This document shows, one piece after another, positions 1 to 8,675 of a DNA stretch of 64,000 bases. Under the pieces are notes generated by a model, which made no database searches, was not told the DNA's origin, and saw only the letters and a program-made list of their open reading frames with translations. Origin of the DNA: Sphingomonas citri (lineage in GTDB: Bacteria; Pseudomonadota; Alphaproteobacteria; Sphingomonadales; Sphingomonadaceae). Position numbers and translations under genes: made by a program. Position 1 is the stretch's first letter, and the number at the start of each line of letters is the position of its first letter. The stretch covers positions 1 to 64,000 of the forward strand of contig NZ_JAHXZN010000006.1 of the NCBI RefSeq assembly GCF_019429485.1, written 5' to 3'.

Positions 1-114
1 GCGCTGCTGCCCGGCGCGCGGGTCGAGCTGGTCGACGAGGGCGTCGCGGTGAGCGGGCGCGGGCTGGTGCGGCGCTGGCTCGCCGACCCGCGGCTCGGCT
101 GGTGGCGCGCGTGA
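1..114 (+). CDS. GTA/phage head-tail stopper (g7-like), 3' end only
   Basis: The window opens inside a reading frame that runs through codon 37 and stops with TGA at 112-114. The visible residues (VELVDEGVAVSGRGLVRRW and onward) form the C-terminal end of a small protein. It lies directly upstream of a DUF3168 tail-terminator gene and overlaps its GTG start as GTGA. In the Rhodobacter-type GTA order this position belongs to g7, the head-tail stopper (SPP1-type head-tail adaptor). The assignment is by gene order; the fragment is too short for a domain call. Confidence 0.55.
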   Translation, partial: ALLPGARVELVDEGVAVSGRGLVRRWLADPRLGWWRA

Positions 115-509
115 GCGCCGCGGCGGAGAGCGCCACCGCGGCGCTGCGCGCGGCGGCGCTGGCGGCGCTGCGCGACATCGGCGTGACGCGCGTGTTCGAC
201 GGTACCGCGCCGCGCGCGGCGGTGCCCTATGCGCTGCTGCGCGAGCTCGCCGCGACCGACTGGGGCAGCAAGAGCTTCGACGGGCGCGAGCTGCGGCTGG
301 GCGTGATGATCCGCGACGAGGGCGAGAGCGGCGCGCGCGCCGAGCGGCTCGCGGCGGCGGCGGAGGCGGCGTTGCTCGCGCTGCCGGGGCGCGCGGGCGC
401 GTGGCAGGTGGTGAGCGTCGCCCCGGTGCGGCTCGCGCTGGTGGCGGAGGCGCCGGCGCGCTGGGCCGCGCTGGTCGACGTCCGCGTAAGGATGCTGCGG
501 GCGGGGTGA
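111..509 (+). CDS. GTA/phage tail terminator protein (g8-like, DUF3168)
   Basis: A protein of about 132 residues. It has an N-terminal helix rich in Ala and Arg, the segment VFDGTAPRAAVPYALL, and a central DWGSKSFDGRELRLGVMI strand pattern typical of DUF3168 tail-completion proteins. These cap the tail tube at the head-tail joint. The start chosen is GTG 111, which overlaps the stop of the preceding gene (GTGA); an upstream in-frame GTG at 102 is the alternative. Next downstream is a palindromic repeat pair rather than g9 directly, so the operon is interrupted here. Confidence 0.8.
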   Translation: MSAAAESATAALRAAALAALRDIGVTRVFDGTAPRAAVPYALLRELAATDWGSKSFDGRELRLGVMIRDEGESGARAERLAAAAEAALLALPGRAGAWQVVSVAPVRLALVAEAPARWAALVDVRVRMLRAG

Positions 510-911
510 GGGGGGGGCGCTGGCGCTCGGGCGGTCGGAACAAGCGACTCGCGCGTGTCTCCGCCGAGCACGAACGGCCCTTCCTCATCCCCGCTCCTCC
601 GTCATCCCCGCGAAGGCGGGGATCCAGACGCGCGGGTCTCACGATCGAAGAGCGGGGCGCACGGCTCTGCCTTCTTCCCGCGTGCTCAGCGGCCGAGCCT
701 TCGGCGCCGATGTCGGCGAAGGAGCCGGCGCCTCAGCGGTTCTGGATCCCCGCCTTCGCGGGGATGACGGGAGGGAGGGCGGACGCGTCCGAGCGGCACG
801 GCAGCGATCCGCGCGCGCTTACGCCGCCGCGAGTCGGCCGGTCACAGTCGCGTACCTGACCGGCATCACGCACCCCGACCCATCCCACCATCATCAACCA
901 GGAGAACCGAA
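510..911. repeat. Intergenic stretch with a perfect 27-nt inverted repeat pair
   Basis: This 402-nt stretch between g8 and g9 holds no gene. The 27 bases at 601-627 (starting GTCATCCCCGCGAAGGCGGG) recur as an exact inverted copy at 742-768. Each arm is itself a hairpin (CCCCGC-GAAG-GCGGGG type), so the unit is a REP/REPIN-like doublet around a spacer of about 114 nt. The last part (about 850-911) carries the AGGAG ribosome-binding site of g9. Confidence 0.85.
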
Positions 912-1313
912 ATGGCAGCGGAGAGAGGCAGCGCGTTCCTGCTCAAGGTGGCGGACGGCGCCGGCGGCCATCGCACCGTCGCGGGGCTGCGCACCACGCA
1001 GCTCAGCGTCAACGGCGAGGCGGTCGCGATCACCAACAAGGATTCGGGCGGCTGGCGCGAATTGCTCTCCGGCGCGGGCGTGCGCTCGGTCAGCGTCGCG
1101 GCGGCGGGGATCTTCACCGGCTCGGCCGCCGAGGCGCGGGTGCGCGCCAGCGCGCTGGCGGGGACGCTCGACGACTATCGGCTCACGTTCGAGAGCGGCG
1201 AGGCGCTGGCCGGGCGCTTCCTCGTCACCAAGCTCGACTATGCCGGCGATTACAACGGCGAGCGCAGCTACACGCTGGCGCTGGAGAGCTCGGGCGCGGT
1301 GGTGGCGGCATGA
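912..1313 (+). CDS. GTA/phage major tail protein (g9-like, TP901-1 family)
   Basis: A 133-residue tube-forming tail protein. The N-terminus MAAERGSAFLLKVADG, the segment VNGEAVAITNKDSGGWRELL and the C-terminal YNGERSYTLALESSG fit the phage major tail protein, TP901-1 family. It polymerises into the inner tail tube. The ATG at 912 sits behind an AGGAG ribosome-binding site. Its stop overlaps the next ATG (ATGA at 1310-1313), which starts the tightly packed tail operon. Confidence 0.85.
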   Translation: MAAERGSAFLLKVADGAGGHRTVAGLRTTQLSVNGEAVAITNKDSGGWRELLSGAGVRSVSVAAAGIFTGSAAEARVRASALAGTLDDYRLTFESGEALAGRFLVTKLDYAGDYNGERSYTLALESSGAVVAA

Positions 1314-1639
1314 GCCCGGCCGCGAACCCCGCCCCCGCCAATCCCGCGAGGGGCGAGGCGGCGATCCGCGTCGCCGGCGAGACCTTGGTGCTGCGCCCGA
1401 GCTTCGCCGCGCTGGTCGCCGCCGAGCAGGAGCTCGGCCCGCTGTTCGCGCTGGTCGAGCGCGCCGCGGCGGGGCAGCTCGCGCTGGCCGAGCTGGCGGC
1501 GCTGTTCTGGCACTGCCGCCACGACTGGCCCGCGGCGCTCACCCGCGACGCGCTCGGCGAGGCGCTGGTGGCGGGCGGGCTCGCCGCCGCCACGCCCGCG
1601 CTCCACGCGCTGCTGCGCCAGGTGCTCGCGGGGCGATGA
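1310..1639 (+). CDS. GTA gp10-like tail protein
   Basis: A 109-residue protein. The pattern of an N-terminal small domain (GEAAIRVAGETLVLRPSFAALVAAEQELG) and an Ala/Leu-rich helical rest matches the GTA-associated family between major tail protein and tape measure. That family is thought to serve as a tail-assembly chaperone, equivalent to lambda gpG. It overlaps its neighbours at both ends by ATGA. The role is inferred from family and position; no catalytic motif is present. Confidence 0.7.
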   Translation: MSPAANPAPANPARGEAAIRVAGETLVLRPSFAALVAAEQELGPLFALVERAAAGQLALAELAALFWHCRHDWPAALTRDALGEALVAGGLAAATPALHALLRQVLAGR

Positions 1640-1842
1640 GCCAGGCCGACGCCACCTTCGCGGCGGCGGCGACGCGGCTCGCCGGGCTGGCCGCGCTCGC
1701 GCTCGGCTGGCGCCCCGACGAGTTCTGGCGCGCCACGCCCGCCGAGCTCGCCGCGCCGGGCGCCGCGCTCGCGCCCGCGCAGCCCGCGCCCCCCGACGCC
1801 GCGCTGCGCGCGCGCTTGCAGGAGATGTTCCCCGATGGATGA
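1636..1842 (+). CDS. Small tail-assembly chaperone-like protein (g10.1-like)
   Basis: A 68-residue protein read from ATG 1636 (overlapping the previous stop as ATGA) to TGA 1842. The LALGWRPDEFWRATPAELA segment is the hallmark of the short phage tail-assembly chaperone family (the rcc01693 type of the Rhodobacter GTA). Its position between g10 and the tape measure agrees. The last codons overlap the start of g11 by 8 nt. It is easily missed because it is short and lies inside a longer open frame. Confidence 0.75.
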   Translation: MSQADATFAAAATRLAGLAALALGWRPDEFWRATPAELAAPGAALAPAQPAPPDAALRARLQEMFPDG

Positions 1843-2392
1843 GGAGATCGAGCGGCTGGTGATCGGCGTGCGCGCCGACACCGCCGGTTTCGCGCGCGAC
1901 CTGGACGCGATGCGCGGCCAGGTCGAGGGCCCGTTCGCGCTCGGGGCCGCGCGCGCCGGGCGCGGGCTGGAGCATGCGCTGCTCGAGGCGGTGCGCAAGG
2001 GCAAGCTCGGCATGGATGAGCTGCGCGGCGCCGCGATGGGGGCGATGGACGCGGTGGCGCGCGCGGCGCTGCGCGACGGCGTCGCGAGCGTCACCGGCGG
2101 CGGCGGCGTGACGGGGCTGCTCACCGGCCTGCTCGGCGGGCTGTTCGGGCTGGGCCACGGCGGCGGTGGGGGCGGCGGCGGTCGCGAGCGCGGCGCGCCG
2201 ATCCCGTTTTTCCCGATGCAGCGGACCGGCAGGGCGAGCCTGCTGCGCGAGACCCCGGCGCCGTCGCGCCGCGGCGACCTGCGGCTCGCCATCACCGTCA
2301 ACGCGCACGCGGGCGAGGCGCCGCGCGCGCTGGAGCGGTCGGCGCGGCAGGTGGCGCGCGCGGTGCGTGCCGCGCTCGAGGAGGCGGAGTGA
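1835..2392 (+). CDS. GTA tape measure-like protein (g11-like)
   Basis: A 185-residue protein starting MDEEIERLVIGVRADTAGFA, the opening typical of GTA g11/lambda-type tape measure proteins. It is followed by Ala/Gly-rich helices. Residues about 88-118 are a glycine-rich hydrophobic stretch (GLLGGLFGLGHGGGGGGGG) that could insert into a membrane. The tape measure sets tail length, and a protein this short fits the very short GTA tail. It overlaps g10.1 upstream and g12 downstream by ATGA. Confidence 0.75.
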   Translation: MDEEIERLVIGVRADTAGFARDLDAMRGQVEGPFALGAARAGRGLEHALLEAVRKGKLGMDELRGAAMGAMDAVARAALRDGVASVTGGGGVTGLLTGLLGGLFGLGHGGGGGGGGRERGAPIPFFPMQRTGRASLLRETPAPSRRGDLRLAITVNAHAGEAPRALERSARQVARAVRAALEEAE

Positions 2393-4671
2393 TGCCCTAT
2401 TGGCTCGCCACAGCGCGCGTCGAGCAGGCGACCGACTGGCTCACGCGCTTCGACCCGCGCTACTGGACGGTTAATTTCCCGCGCCCGATGATGGCGGCGG
2501 CGACCAACCCCGCGCCCGACGTGCTGCGCGTCGACGCGGTGTTCTACCGCCGCGACGATCTCGCCGGGATCATCTGGGAGAGCGTCGACCACCACGATCA
2601 TCCGCTGCTCGGCTATGACACCGCGCGCGACTATCGCGCCTGCCGGCTGCGCTTCCGATGGCGCTCGTCGGGAGTGCGCGCGCTCGACCAGGTCGACGGC
2701 CCGACGCTGACGATCGAGGGGCGCGACGCCGCCGGGCAGGTGCGCGCCTGGTACGTGCGGCTGTGGAACTATGCGAAAGGCGCGCCCGAGGACGCCGAGG
2801 TGACGCTCGACTTCGCCGCGCTCGACGCCGGCTACGCGCTGCCCGCCGACCGCGACTCGGTCTGGACGGGCGACGTGGACCGGATGTTCGTCTCGCTGGT
2901 CGCGCCCGGCTACGACCGGAGCGCCGCGCCGCTCGACGCGCCGGCGGAGGGCTGGGTCGAGCTCAGCGGCATCACCGTCGACGGCGCGGGCGCGGTGCTG
3001 GCGATCGGCGACGTGGTGGTGCCCGCGCACGACCTGCGCGTGGCGAGCGGCTACGACGACCATTACCACCTCACCCCGGCGCGGCTGCTGCGCAACGCGC
3101 TCCAGCTCGGCTATCGCGGCGCGATCGACCATTATGTCGGGATGAGCCACTATTTCCGGCTCGAGGCGGCGGGCGCGGGCGCGGAGACGCGCTGGCTGGT
3201 GAGCCGCCGCGGCGGCACGCTCAACGCGCCCTGCGTCGCCTGGCACGCCGATCTCGCGCGGCGCGCGGCGCAGCTCGGCTACGAGCTGATCTGGTCGCTC
3301 TCCTACGAACTGCTCGACCGCCACTGCTGGGACGATTGGAAGCAGCGCGCCGCCGACGGCACCCCGGCGCTGACCGGCTGGGACCCGCCCTCGACGCTGC
3401 TGTCGCCGACCCACGCGGCGGCGATGGACTATCTCCAGGCGGTGGCGCGCGCCCTCGTCGCGATCGGCGTGGGCGCGGGGCTGGCGCCGCGCTTCCAGGT
3501 CGGCGAGCCGTGGTGGTGGCTCACCGCCGACGCGCGCCCGTGCCTGTACGACGCGAGCGCGCGCGCCGCGCTCCAGCCGGTCGCGATTCCCTCGCTGCGC
3601 GGCGCGCTCGACGCCGCGCAGCTGGCGACGCTCGACCGCGCCGCCGCCGCGCTGGCGCGCTCCACCGCCGCGCTGGCGGCGGCGGTGCGCGGCGACTGGC
3701 CGGAATGCGTGACCTATCTGCTGATCTACCTGCCGACCTTGCTCGATCCCGCCGTGCCGGGCGCGCGGCGGTTGAACCTCCCGAACGACTGGGCCGCGCC
3801 CGCGTTCGACTGGCTCCAGCTCGAGGACTACGATTGGGTCACCGCGGGCGCGACCGGCGCGAGCGAGCGCGGCGCGGCGCTGGTCGGCGCGACGCTCGGC
3901 TATCCGGCGGAGCGGCAGGAATATCTCGCCGGCTTCGTGCTGCGCGCCGACGACCGCGGCGAATGGGCGCCGATCCTCGCCGCGGCGGCGGCGGCGCGGC
4001 GGCGCGGCGTGGCGGCGCGCTACTTGTGGGCGCTGCCGCAGGTGCTGCGCGACGGGCTGGTCTATTGGCAAGGGGAGGACGAGATGGACGCCTTCGACGA
4101 CGTGCTGTTCCCGCTCGCTTTGGGGCGCGAGGCCGAGGTGGCGCCGGGCTTCTCCACCGCGGTGACGACCAGCGCGGGCGGGCACGAGACCCGCACCGTC
4201 GCCTGGGCCGAGGCGCGCACGCGCTACGACGTCGGCCCCGGGGTACGCAGCGAGGCCGATATCGCGCTGCTGCTCGCTTTCTACCGCGCGCGCCAGGGGC
4301 CGGCGCGCGGCTTCCGGCTGCGCGACCCGTTCGACTGGCAGGCGCGCGACGTGACGCTCGGGCACGGCGACGGCGCGACGCGGCGCTTCGCGCTGGTGAC
4401 TCGCTACGGCGACGCGACGCGCCGGATCACGCGGCCGGTGGCGGGCACGCTGCGCGTCGCGGTGGCGGGGGCGGCGACCGTGGCGTTCACGCTGGAGCCG
4501 CTCGGCGTGATCGTGCTCGACGACGCGCCCGCGGCGGGCGCGGCGGTGACCGCGTCGTTCGATTTCGACGTGCCGGTGCGCTTCGCCGAGGACCGGCTGA
4601 GCGTCGTGCGCGCGACCTATCTGGCGGGCAGCGCGCACAGCGTGCCGCTGGTGGAGCTGCGCGAGGCATGA
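2389..4671 (+). CDS. DUF2460 distal-tail protein with long N-terminal TIM-barrel-like region (g12-like)
   Basis: A 760-residue protein. Residues from about 565 to the end (LFPLALGREAEVAPGFSTAV, a conserved ARTRYDVGPGVRS, GFRLRDPFDW) are a DUF2460/TIGR02217 distal-tail domain, which in the Rhodobacter GTA makes up nearly the whole g12 of about 210 residues. The extra N-terminal part of about 560 residues is Trp/Tyr-rich and has glycoside-hydrolase-like stretches (ELIWSLSYELLDRHCWDDWK, RFQVGEPWWWLTADAR). These suggest a TIM barrel of the kind found in non-contractile tail sheath proteins. The fusion is read directly; the barrel fold is inferred. It joins g11 and g13 by ATGA overlaps. Confidence 0.8.
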   Translation: MMPYWLATARVEQATDWLTRFDPRYWTVNFPRPMMAAATNPAPDVLRVDAVFYRRDDLAGIIWESVDHHDHPLLGYDTARDYRACRLRFRWRSSGVRALDQVDGPTLTIEGRDAAGQVRAWYVRLWNYAKGAPEDAEVTLDFAALDAGYALPADRDSVWTGDVDRMFVSLVAPGYDRSAAPLDAPAEGWVELSGITVDGAGAVLAIGDVVVPAHDLRVASGYDDHYHLTPARLLRNALQLGYRGAIDHYVGMSHYFRLEAAGAGAETRWLVSRRGGTLNAPCVAWHADLARRAAQLGYELIWSLSYELLDRHCWDDWKQRAADGTPALTGWDPPSTLLSPTHAAAMDYLQAVARALVAIGVGAGLAPRFQVGEPWWWLTADARPCLYDASARAALQPVAIPSLRGALDAAQLATLDRAAAALARSTAALAAAVRGDWPECVTYLLIYLPTLLDPAVPGARRLNLPNDWAAPAFDWLQLEDYDWVTAGATGASERGAALVGATLGYPAERQEYLAGFVLRADDRGEWAPILAAAAAARRRGVAARYLWALPQVLRDGLVYWQGEDEMDAFDDVLFPLALGREAEVAPGFSTAVTTSAGGHETRTVAWAEARTRYDVGPGVRSEADIALLLAFYRARQGPARGFRLRDPFDWQARDVTLGHGDGATRRFALVTRYGDATRRITRPVAGTLRVAVAGAATVAFTLEPLGVIVLDDAPAAGAAVTASFDFDVPVRFAEDRLSVVRATYLAGSAHSVPLVELREA

Positions 4672-5471
4672 GCGACCGGGTGCTGGCGCTGGCGCTGTGC
4701 TGGCGGCTCGAGCGGCGCGACGGTGTCACTTTGGCGCTGACCGCGCACGACCGCGATCTCCTGATCGACGGGCTGGTGTATCGCGCCGCGCCGGGAATGA
4801 CCCCCTCGGCGGTGGCGCTGGGCAGCGGGCTCGACGCCGACACGATGGCGGCGGAGGGCGCCTTCACCGCCGCGGCGATCACCGCGCGCGACCTCGCCGA
4901 CGGGCGCTGGGACGGCGCGCGCGTGGTGTGCCTCGCGGTCGACTGGAGCGATCCGGGCGCGGCGCCGCTGCCGCTCGGCGAGGGGCGGATCGGCGCGGTG
5001 ACCGCGCGCGACCGCGACTTCACCGCCGAGCTGAGCGGCGCGCAGGCGCGGCTCGACCGCCCCGCGGTGGAGCTCACCGCGCCGAGCTGCCGCGCCGAGC
5101 TCGGCGACCGCCGCTGCCGCGTGATGATGGCGGCGCGGCGGCGCTTCGCGCGCGTGGTCGCGGCGGAGGGGGTGGCGGTGACGCTCGACGCGGCGGAGCC
5201 GGTGGCGGGGGCCTATGCCGGCGGCGTGCTGCGCTGGTTCGGCGGCGGCAACGCGGGGCTGGTGAGCGCGGTCGCGGCCTCGTCCGGCGCCGGCGTGACG
5301 CTGGAGGAAGCGCCGCCGCACGCGGTCGCGGCGGGGACGCTGGTGGAGCTGATCGAGGGCTGCGACAAACGGCTCGCCACCTGCGCGGCGCGGTTCGGCA
5401 ATTCGGTCAACTTCCGCGGCGAACCCTATGTGCCGGGGAACGACCTGCTGACGCGCTATCCGGCGGGGTGA
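4668..5471 (+). CDS. GTA tail hub protein (g13-like, DUF2163)
   Basis: A 267-residue protein. The C-terminal signature CDKRLATCAARFGNSVNFRG, then EPYVPGND, is diagnostic for DUF2163/phage_BR0599 hub proteins. Two further cysteines (CRAELGDRRC) complete a four-Cys set, which in the Rhodobacter GTA hub region is linked to a metal cluster. It forms the hub between the tail tube and the megatron. It starts at ATG 4668 overlapping the g12 stop. The next gene is displaced by inserted palindromes. Confidence 0.85.
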   Translation: MSDRVLALALCWRLERRDGVTLALTAHDRDLLIDGLVYRAAPGMTPSAVALGSGLDADTMAAEGAFTAAAITARDLADGRWDGARVVCLAVDWSDPGAAPLPLGEGRIGAVTARDRDFTAELSGAQARLDRPAVELTAPSCRAELGDRRCRVMMAARRRFARVVAAEGVAVTLDAAEPVAGAYAGGVLRWFGGGNAGLVSAVAASSGAGVTLEEAPPHAVAAGTLVELIEGCDKRLATCAARFGNSVNFRGEPYVPGNDLLTRYPAG

Positions 5472-5790
5472 GGGGGTGTATGGCATGGAGGAACCCCCCG
5501 TACGGGCTGGGTCGTCGCGAGTTTTCGGCACCCAGGATCCCCGGGGACGGAGCAGCGGGTCGGATCGTCCCCCCGACGATCCTTGACCATGCAGGGCATG
5601 GTCAACCCGGTGCCGGGGACCTTGCGCAGCATGGGGGAGGGGGGCGTCCACAGGCGAGCCGGGCCGCGTGCGGACGCCTCCCCTCGTCAGGCCTGCGGCC
5701 TGCCGGTGCGGGCGAGATCCTGTCCCCCGGACACGTTCTTGGCTTGCCGAGGGCAAGCCAACGCCCGCACTCCCCGTGCCGGGGAGGATC
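5472..5790. repeat. Palindromic insertion between g13 and g14
   Basis: About 319 nt separate the g13 stop from the first conserved codons of g14, where related clusters have a direct junction. The stretch carries two perfect 10-bp hairpins with 3-nt loops: TTGACCATGC/GCATGGTCAA at 5583-5605 and TTGGCTTGCC/GGCAAGCCAA at 5739-5761. It ends in CCGGGGAGGATCT, an arm of the same palindrome family seen at 33885 and 52999. No independent gene is visible. Confidence 0.7.
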
Positions 5791-6169
5791 TAGCGCACTC
5801 CTCGCCGCCGCGCGCTCGCTGATCGGCGTGCGCTTCCGCGCGCAGGGGCGTGACCCGGCGTTCGGGCTCGACTGCGTCGGCGTCGTCGCGGTGGCGCTCG
5901 CGCGCGCCGGGGCGGAGGTGCCGCTGCCGCGCGACTATCGCCTGCGCCGCGGCACGCTGCCGCCGCTCGCGCTGCCGCCGGGGCTGGTGGCGTGCGACGG
6001 CGCCGCGCCGGGCGACGTGCTGCTGCTGCGCGTCTCGCCCGCGCAGCTCCACCTCGCGGTGCGCACCGAGCGCGGTCTCCTCCACGCCGACGCCGCCGCG
6101 GGCCGCGTGGTGGAACGACCGGGCGAGTCGCCGTGGCCGCTGGTGGCGGCGTGGCGCTGGGGAGGGTGA
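5480..6169 (+). CDS. GTA NlpC/P60-type cell wall peptidase (g14-like), 5' end disturbed
   Basis: The conserved part runs from about 5795 (ALLAAARSLIGVRF) to 6169. It carries GRDPAFGLDCVGV with the nucleophile Cys at 5872-5874 and a downstream HLAVRTERGLLHADA with the catalytic His, as in phage NlpC/P60 peptidases (TIGR02219). The enzyme cleaves peptidoglycan during DNA entry. No ATG lies close to the conserved start because palindromic repeats occupy that place. The frame stays open back to ATG 5480, adding about 105 unrelated residues. Translation may start at an internal codon or from the extended frame; the start is unsure. Confidence 0.65.
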   Translation: MAWRNPPYGLGRREFSAPRIPGDGAAGRIVPPTILDHAGHGQPGAGDLAQHGGGGRPQASRAACGRLPSSGLRPAGAGEILSPGHVLGLPRASQRPHSPCRGGSSALLAAARSLIGVRFRAQGRDPAFGLDCVGVVAVALARAGAEVPLPRDYRLRRGTLPPLALPPGLVACDGAAPGDVLLLRVSPAQLHLAVRTERGLLHADAAAGRVVERPGESPWPLVAAWRWGG

Positions 6170-6581
6170 GGGGGCGACCGCTGACACTCGCGCGACATCG
6201 TTCCCCGGCGAAGGCCGGGGCCCAGGTAGGGAACGATGCTGAGGGCGGGGGCGCTCCGCACCCCTCATCCTTTCCACCCCGGCGCACGCCGAGGTCCAGG
6301 CGGGGCACGTCGGTGAGTTCAACGCCAGTCTTCACACCTGGGCCCCGGCGGCCGTCGGGGCGGAGCCTTGGGGAAGGCGGCGCCTCGTCCGCGATCGGCC
6401 CGTGCGGGCGAGATCGATCCGCCCGCCTCGCCCTACCGACCACCCCGGCGCACGCCGCGGTCCAAGTGGGGCACGTCGGTGAGTCCCACGCTGGCCTTCC
6501 CACCTGGGCCCCGGCCTGCGCCGGAGCACGATGCGCCCCCAACCTCGCTCGCCGACCTCGACACCACGGAGACGCACCCGC
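6170..6581. repeat. Cluster of CCCCGGCG-type palindromes between g14 and g15
   Basis: This 412-nt stretch has no gene. It holds four arms of one palindrome family: CCCCGGCGAAGGCCGGGG at 6203, CCCCGGCGCACGCCGAGG at 6277, and related arms near 6337-6360 and 6442-6465. They are separated by similar spacers containing GGGCACGTCGGTGAGT (6303 and 6469). Two REPIN-like doublets appear to lie in tandem. The g15 start follows at 6582. Confidence 0.75.
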
Positions 6582-8675
6582 ATGGCCACGCTCGTCCTCT
6601 CCACGCTCGGCCGCGCGGTCGGCGGGCCGATCGGCGGCGCGATCGGCGGGCTGCTCGGGCACCAGCTCGACCGCGTGCTGTTCGCGCCGCGCCATCGCGC
6701 CGGGCCGCGGCTGGCCGAGCCGCGCGTCCCGACCGCCGCCTACGCCACGCCGCTGCCGCTGCTGTTCGGCGTGACGCGGGTGGGCGGCAGCCTGCTGTGG
6801 TCGACCGAGCCAGCCGCCGCCGCGCACGCCGCGCACGGCAAGAGCGGGCGTGGCGGCGGCGCGGGCTACACCGCCTCCTTCGCGGTGGCGCTGTCGGCGC
6901 GGGCGATCGTCGACGTGCGGCGCATCTGGGCCGACGGCCAGCTGCTGCGCGGCGCCGCGGGCGACTGGAAGAGCGCCACCGGCTTCCGCCTCCATCGCGG
7001 CACCGAGGACCAGCTGCCCGACCCGCTGATCGCCGCGCACGAGGCGCACCCGCCGGCGTTCCGCGGCATCGCCTATGCGGTGTTCGAGCAGCTCCAGCTC
7101 GCCGACTTCGGCGGGCGCGTGCCGATGCTATCGTTCGAGGTGATCGCCGACGCTGCGCCGGTGCGCGTCGGCGACGTCGCGCGCGCGATCGGCGCGGGCG
7201 CGATCGTCGGCGCCGGTCCCGACGCCACCGTCGACGGCTATGCCGCGAGCGGCGACAGCGTGGCGGGCGCGCTGGCGCCGCTGGCGAGCCTCACCGGCGG
7301 CTGGTTCGTCGCGGTGCCCGGCGGGGTCGCGCTCGCCGACCGCTGCGACACGACGCTCGCGCTCGACGACCCGATCGCGCGCGAGACGCTGCGCCGCCCG
7401 GTCGAGACCGCGCCGCGCGCGGTGACGGTGGCGTATTACGATGCCGCGCGCGACCATCAGGTCGGCGCGCAGCACGCGGGGCGCGGCGGCGCGGGCTGGC
7501 GCGAGGAGACGGTGGAGCTGCCCGCGACGCTGACCGCCGCGCGCGCCGCCGCGCTGGCACGCGACACGCTGCGCCGCGCCGAGCGCGCGCGCGTGTCGCG
7601 GACGGTGACGCTCGACGCGCGCGCGCTGGCGGCGCGGCCCGGCGTCGCGGTGCGGCTCGACGGCGAGGCGGCGGCGTGGCGGGTCACACGCGCGCGCTAC
7701 GAGCAGCACGCGGTGACGCTCGAGCTCGCCGCGCTCGACGACGCGCCCACCGCGGCGACGCCCGCCGACGCGGGGGCGGCGCGCTGCGCGCCCGACGTCG
7801 CGATCGGCGCGACGCTGCTCCAGCTCGCCGAGCTGCCGCCGCTCGACGACGCCGCGCCCGCGATCGAGGGCGTGACGGTGTTCGCCGCGGGGACCGCACC
7901 GGGCTGGCGTCGCGCCGCGCTGCTGGTGAGCGACGATGCCGGGGCGAGCTGGACCGCGGCGGGCGACACCGCGCCGGCGGCGGTGATCGGCGCGCTGGCG
8001 GCGCCGCTCGCGCGCGCGCCGGGGACACTGGTGGACCGCGCCGGCACGATCGAGCTGCTGCTCGCGCACGACGACATGGTGCTGGAATCGTGCGGGCCGC
8101 GCGCGCTCGACCGCGGCGCCAACCTCGCCCTGGTCGGCGACGAGCTGGTGCAGTTCGCCGACGCGCGCCAGCTCGCGCCGCGGCGCTGGCGCCTCTCCAC
8201 GCTGCTGCGCGCGCGCCGCGGCAGCGCGGCGGCTACCTGGGCCGCGGGCGCGCGCTTCGTGCTGGTGGAGCGCGCGACGAGTGTGACGGTGGCGCCGCCG
8301 GGCGCGCGCGCGGGCGACACGTTGCGCGTGCTCGCCGCGGGCGTGGGCGACGCCGCGCCGCTGAGCGCCGAGCGCGTGCTCGACGGCAGCGCGCTGGCCC
8401 CGCCCGCACCGGTGCACCTGCGCGCGCGCGCCATGGCGGACGGTGCGACGCTGCTGCGCTGGGTGCGCCGCAGCCGCTACGGCTGGCGCTGGGACGAGGC
8501 GCCGGTGCCGCTGGGCGAGGAGCGCGAGCTGTACGTCGTGACGCTCGACGACGCCCGCCGAGTCACGGTGGCGGCGCCGACGCTGCTGCTGCCGGCGGGG
8601 CACGGCGTGCGCCGCGTGGCGGTTCGGCAACAGGGCACGCTGGCGCTCTCGCGCGCGGCGGAGCTGGTACTGTGA
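6582..8675 (+). CDS. GTA/phage tail tip 'megatron'-like protein (g15-like, short form)
   Basis: A 697-residue protein starting MATLVLSTLGRAVGGPIGGA, a glycine-zipper hydrophobic N-terminus standard for sphingomonad GTA tail proteins. Then come YATPLPLLFGVTRVGGSLLW and a beta-rich body of the Phage-tail_3 type. The Rhodobacter megatron is about 1300 residues and includes a GTA TIM-barrel domain; this one is roughly half that size and no such barrel was recognised. It probably forms the tail tip that contacts the cell surface. The start is ATG 6582, not the upstream in-frame ATG 6531, because similarity begins at MATLVLS. Confidence 0.8.
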   Translation: MATLVLSTLGRAVGGPIGGAIGGLLGHQLDRVLFAPRHRAGPRLAEPRVPTAAYATPLPLLFGVTRVGGSLLWSTEPAAAAHAAHGKSGRGGGAGYTASFAVALSARAIVDVRRIWADGQLLRGAAGDWKSATGFRLHRGTEDQLPDPLIAAHEAHPPAFRGIAYAVFEQLQLADFGGRVPMLSFEVIADAAPVRVGDVARAIGAGAIVGAGPDATVDGYAASGDSVAGALAPLASLTGGWFVAVPGGVALADRCDTTLALDDPIARETLRRPVETAPRAVTVAYYDAARDHQVGAQHAGRGGAGWREETVELPATLTAARAAALARDTLRRAERARVSRTVTLDARALAARPGVAVRLDGEAAAWRVTRARYEQHAVTLELAALDDAPTAATPADAGAARCAPDVAIGATLLQLAELPPLDDAAPAIEGVTVFAAGTAPGWRRAALLVSDDAGASWTAAGDTAPAAVIGALAAPLARAPGTLVDRAGTIELLLAHDDMVLESCGPRALDRGANLALVGDELVQFADARQLAPRRWRLSTLLRARRGSAAATWAAGARFVLVERATSVTVAPPGARAGDTLRVLAAGVGDAAPLSAERVLDGSALAPPAPVHLRARAMADGATLLRWVRRSRYGWRWDEAPVPLGEERELYVVTLDDARRVTVAAPTLLLPAGHGVRRVAVRQQGTLALSRAAELVL

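Noticed and set aside
1225..4638. Minus-strand open frame of 1137 codons across the GTA tail genes
   Set aside because: It is a shadow of the plus-strand tail genes. It is rich in Arg/Ala/His, has no domains, crosses several overlapping real genes and has no ribosome-binding site.
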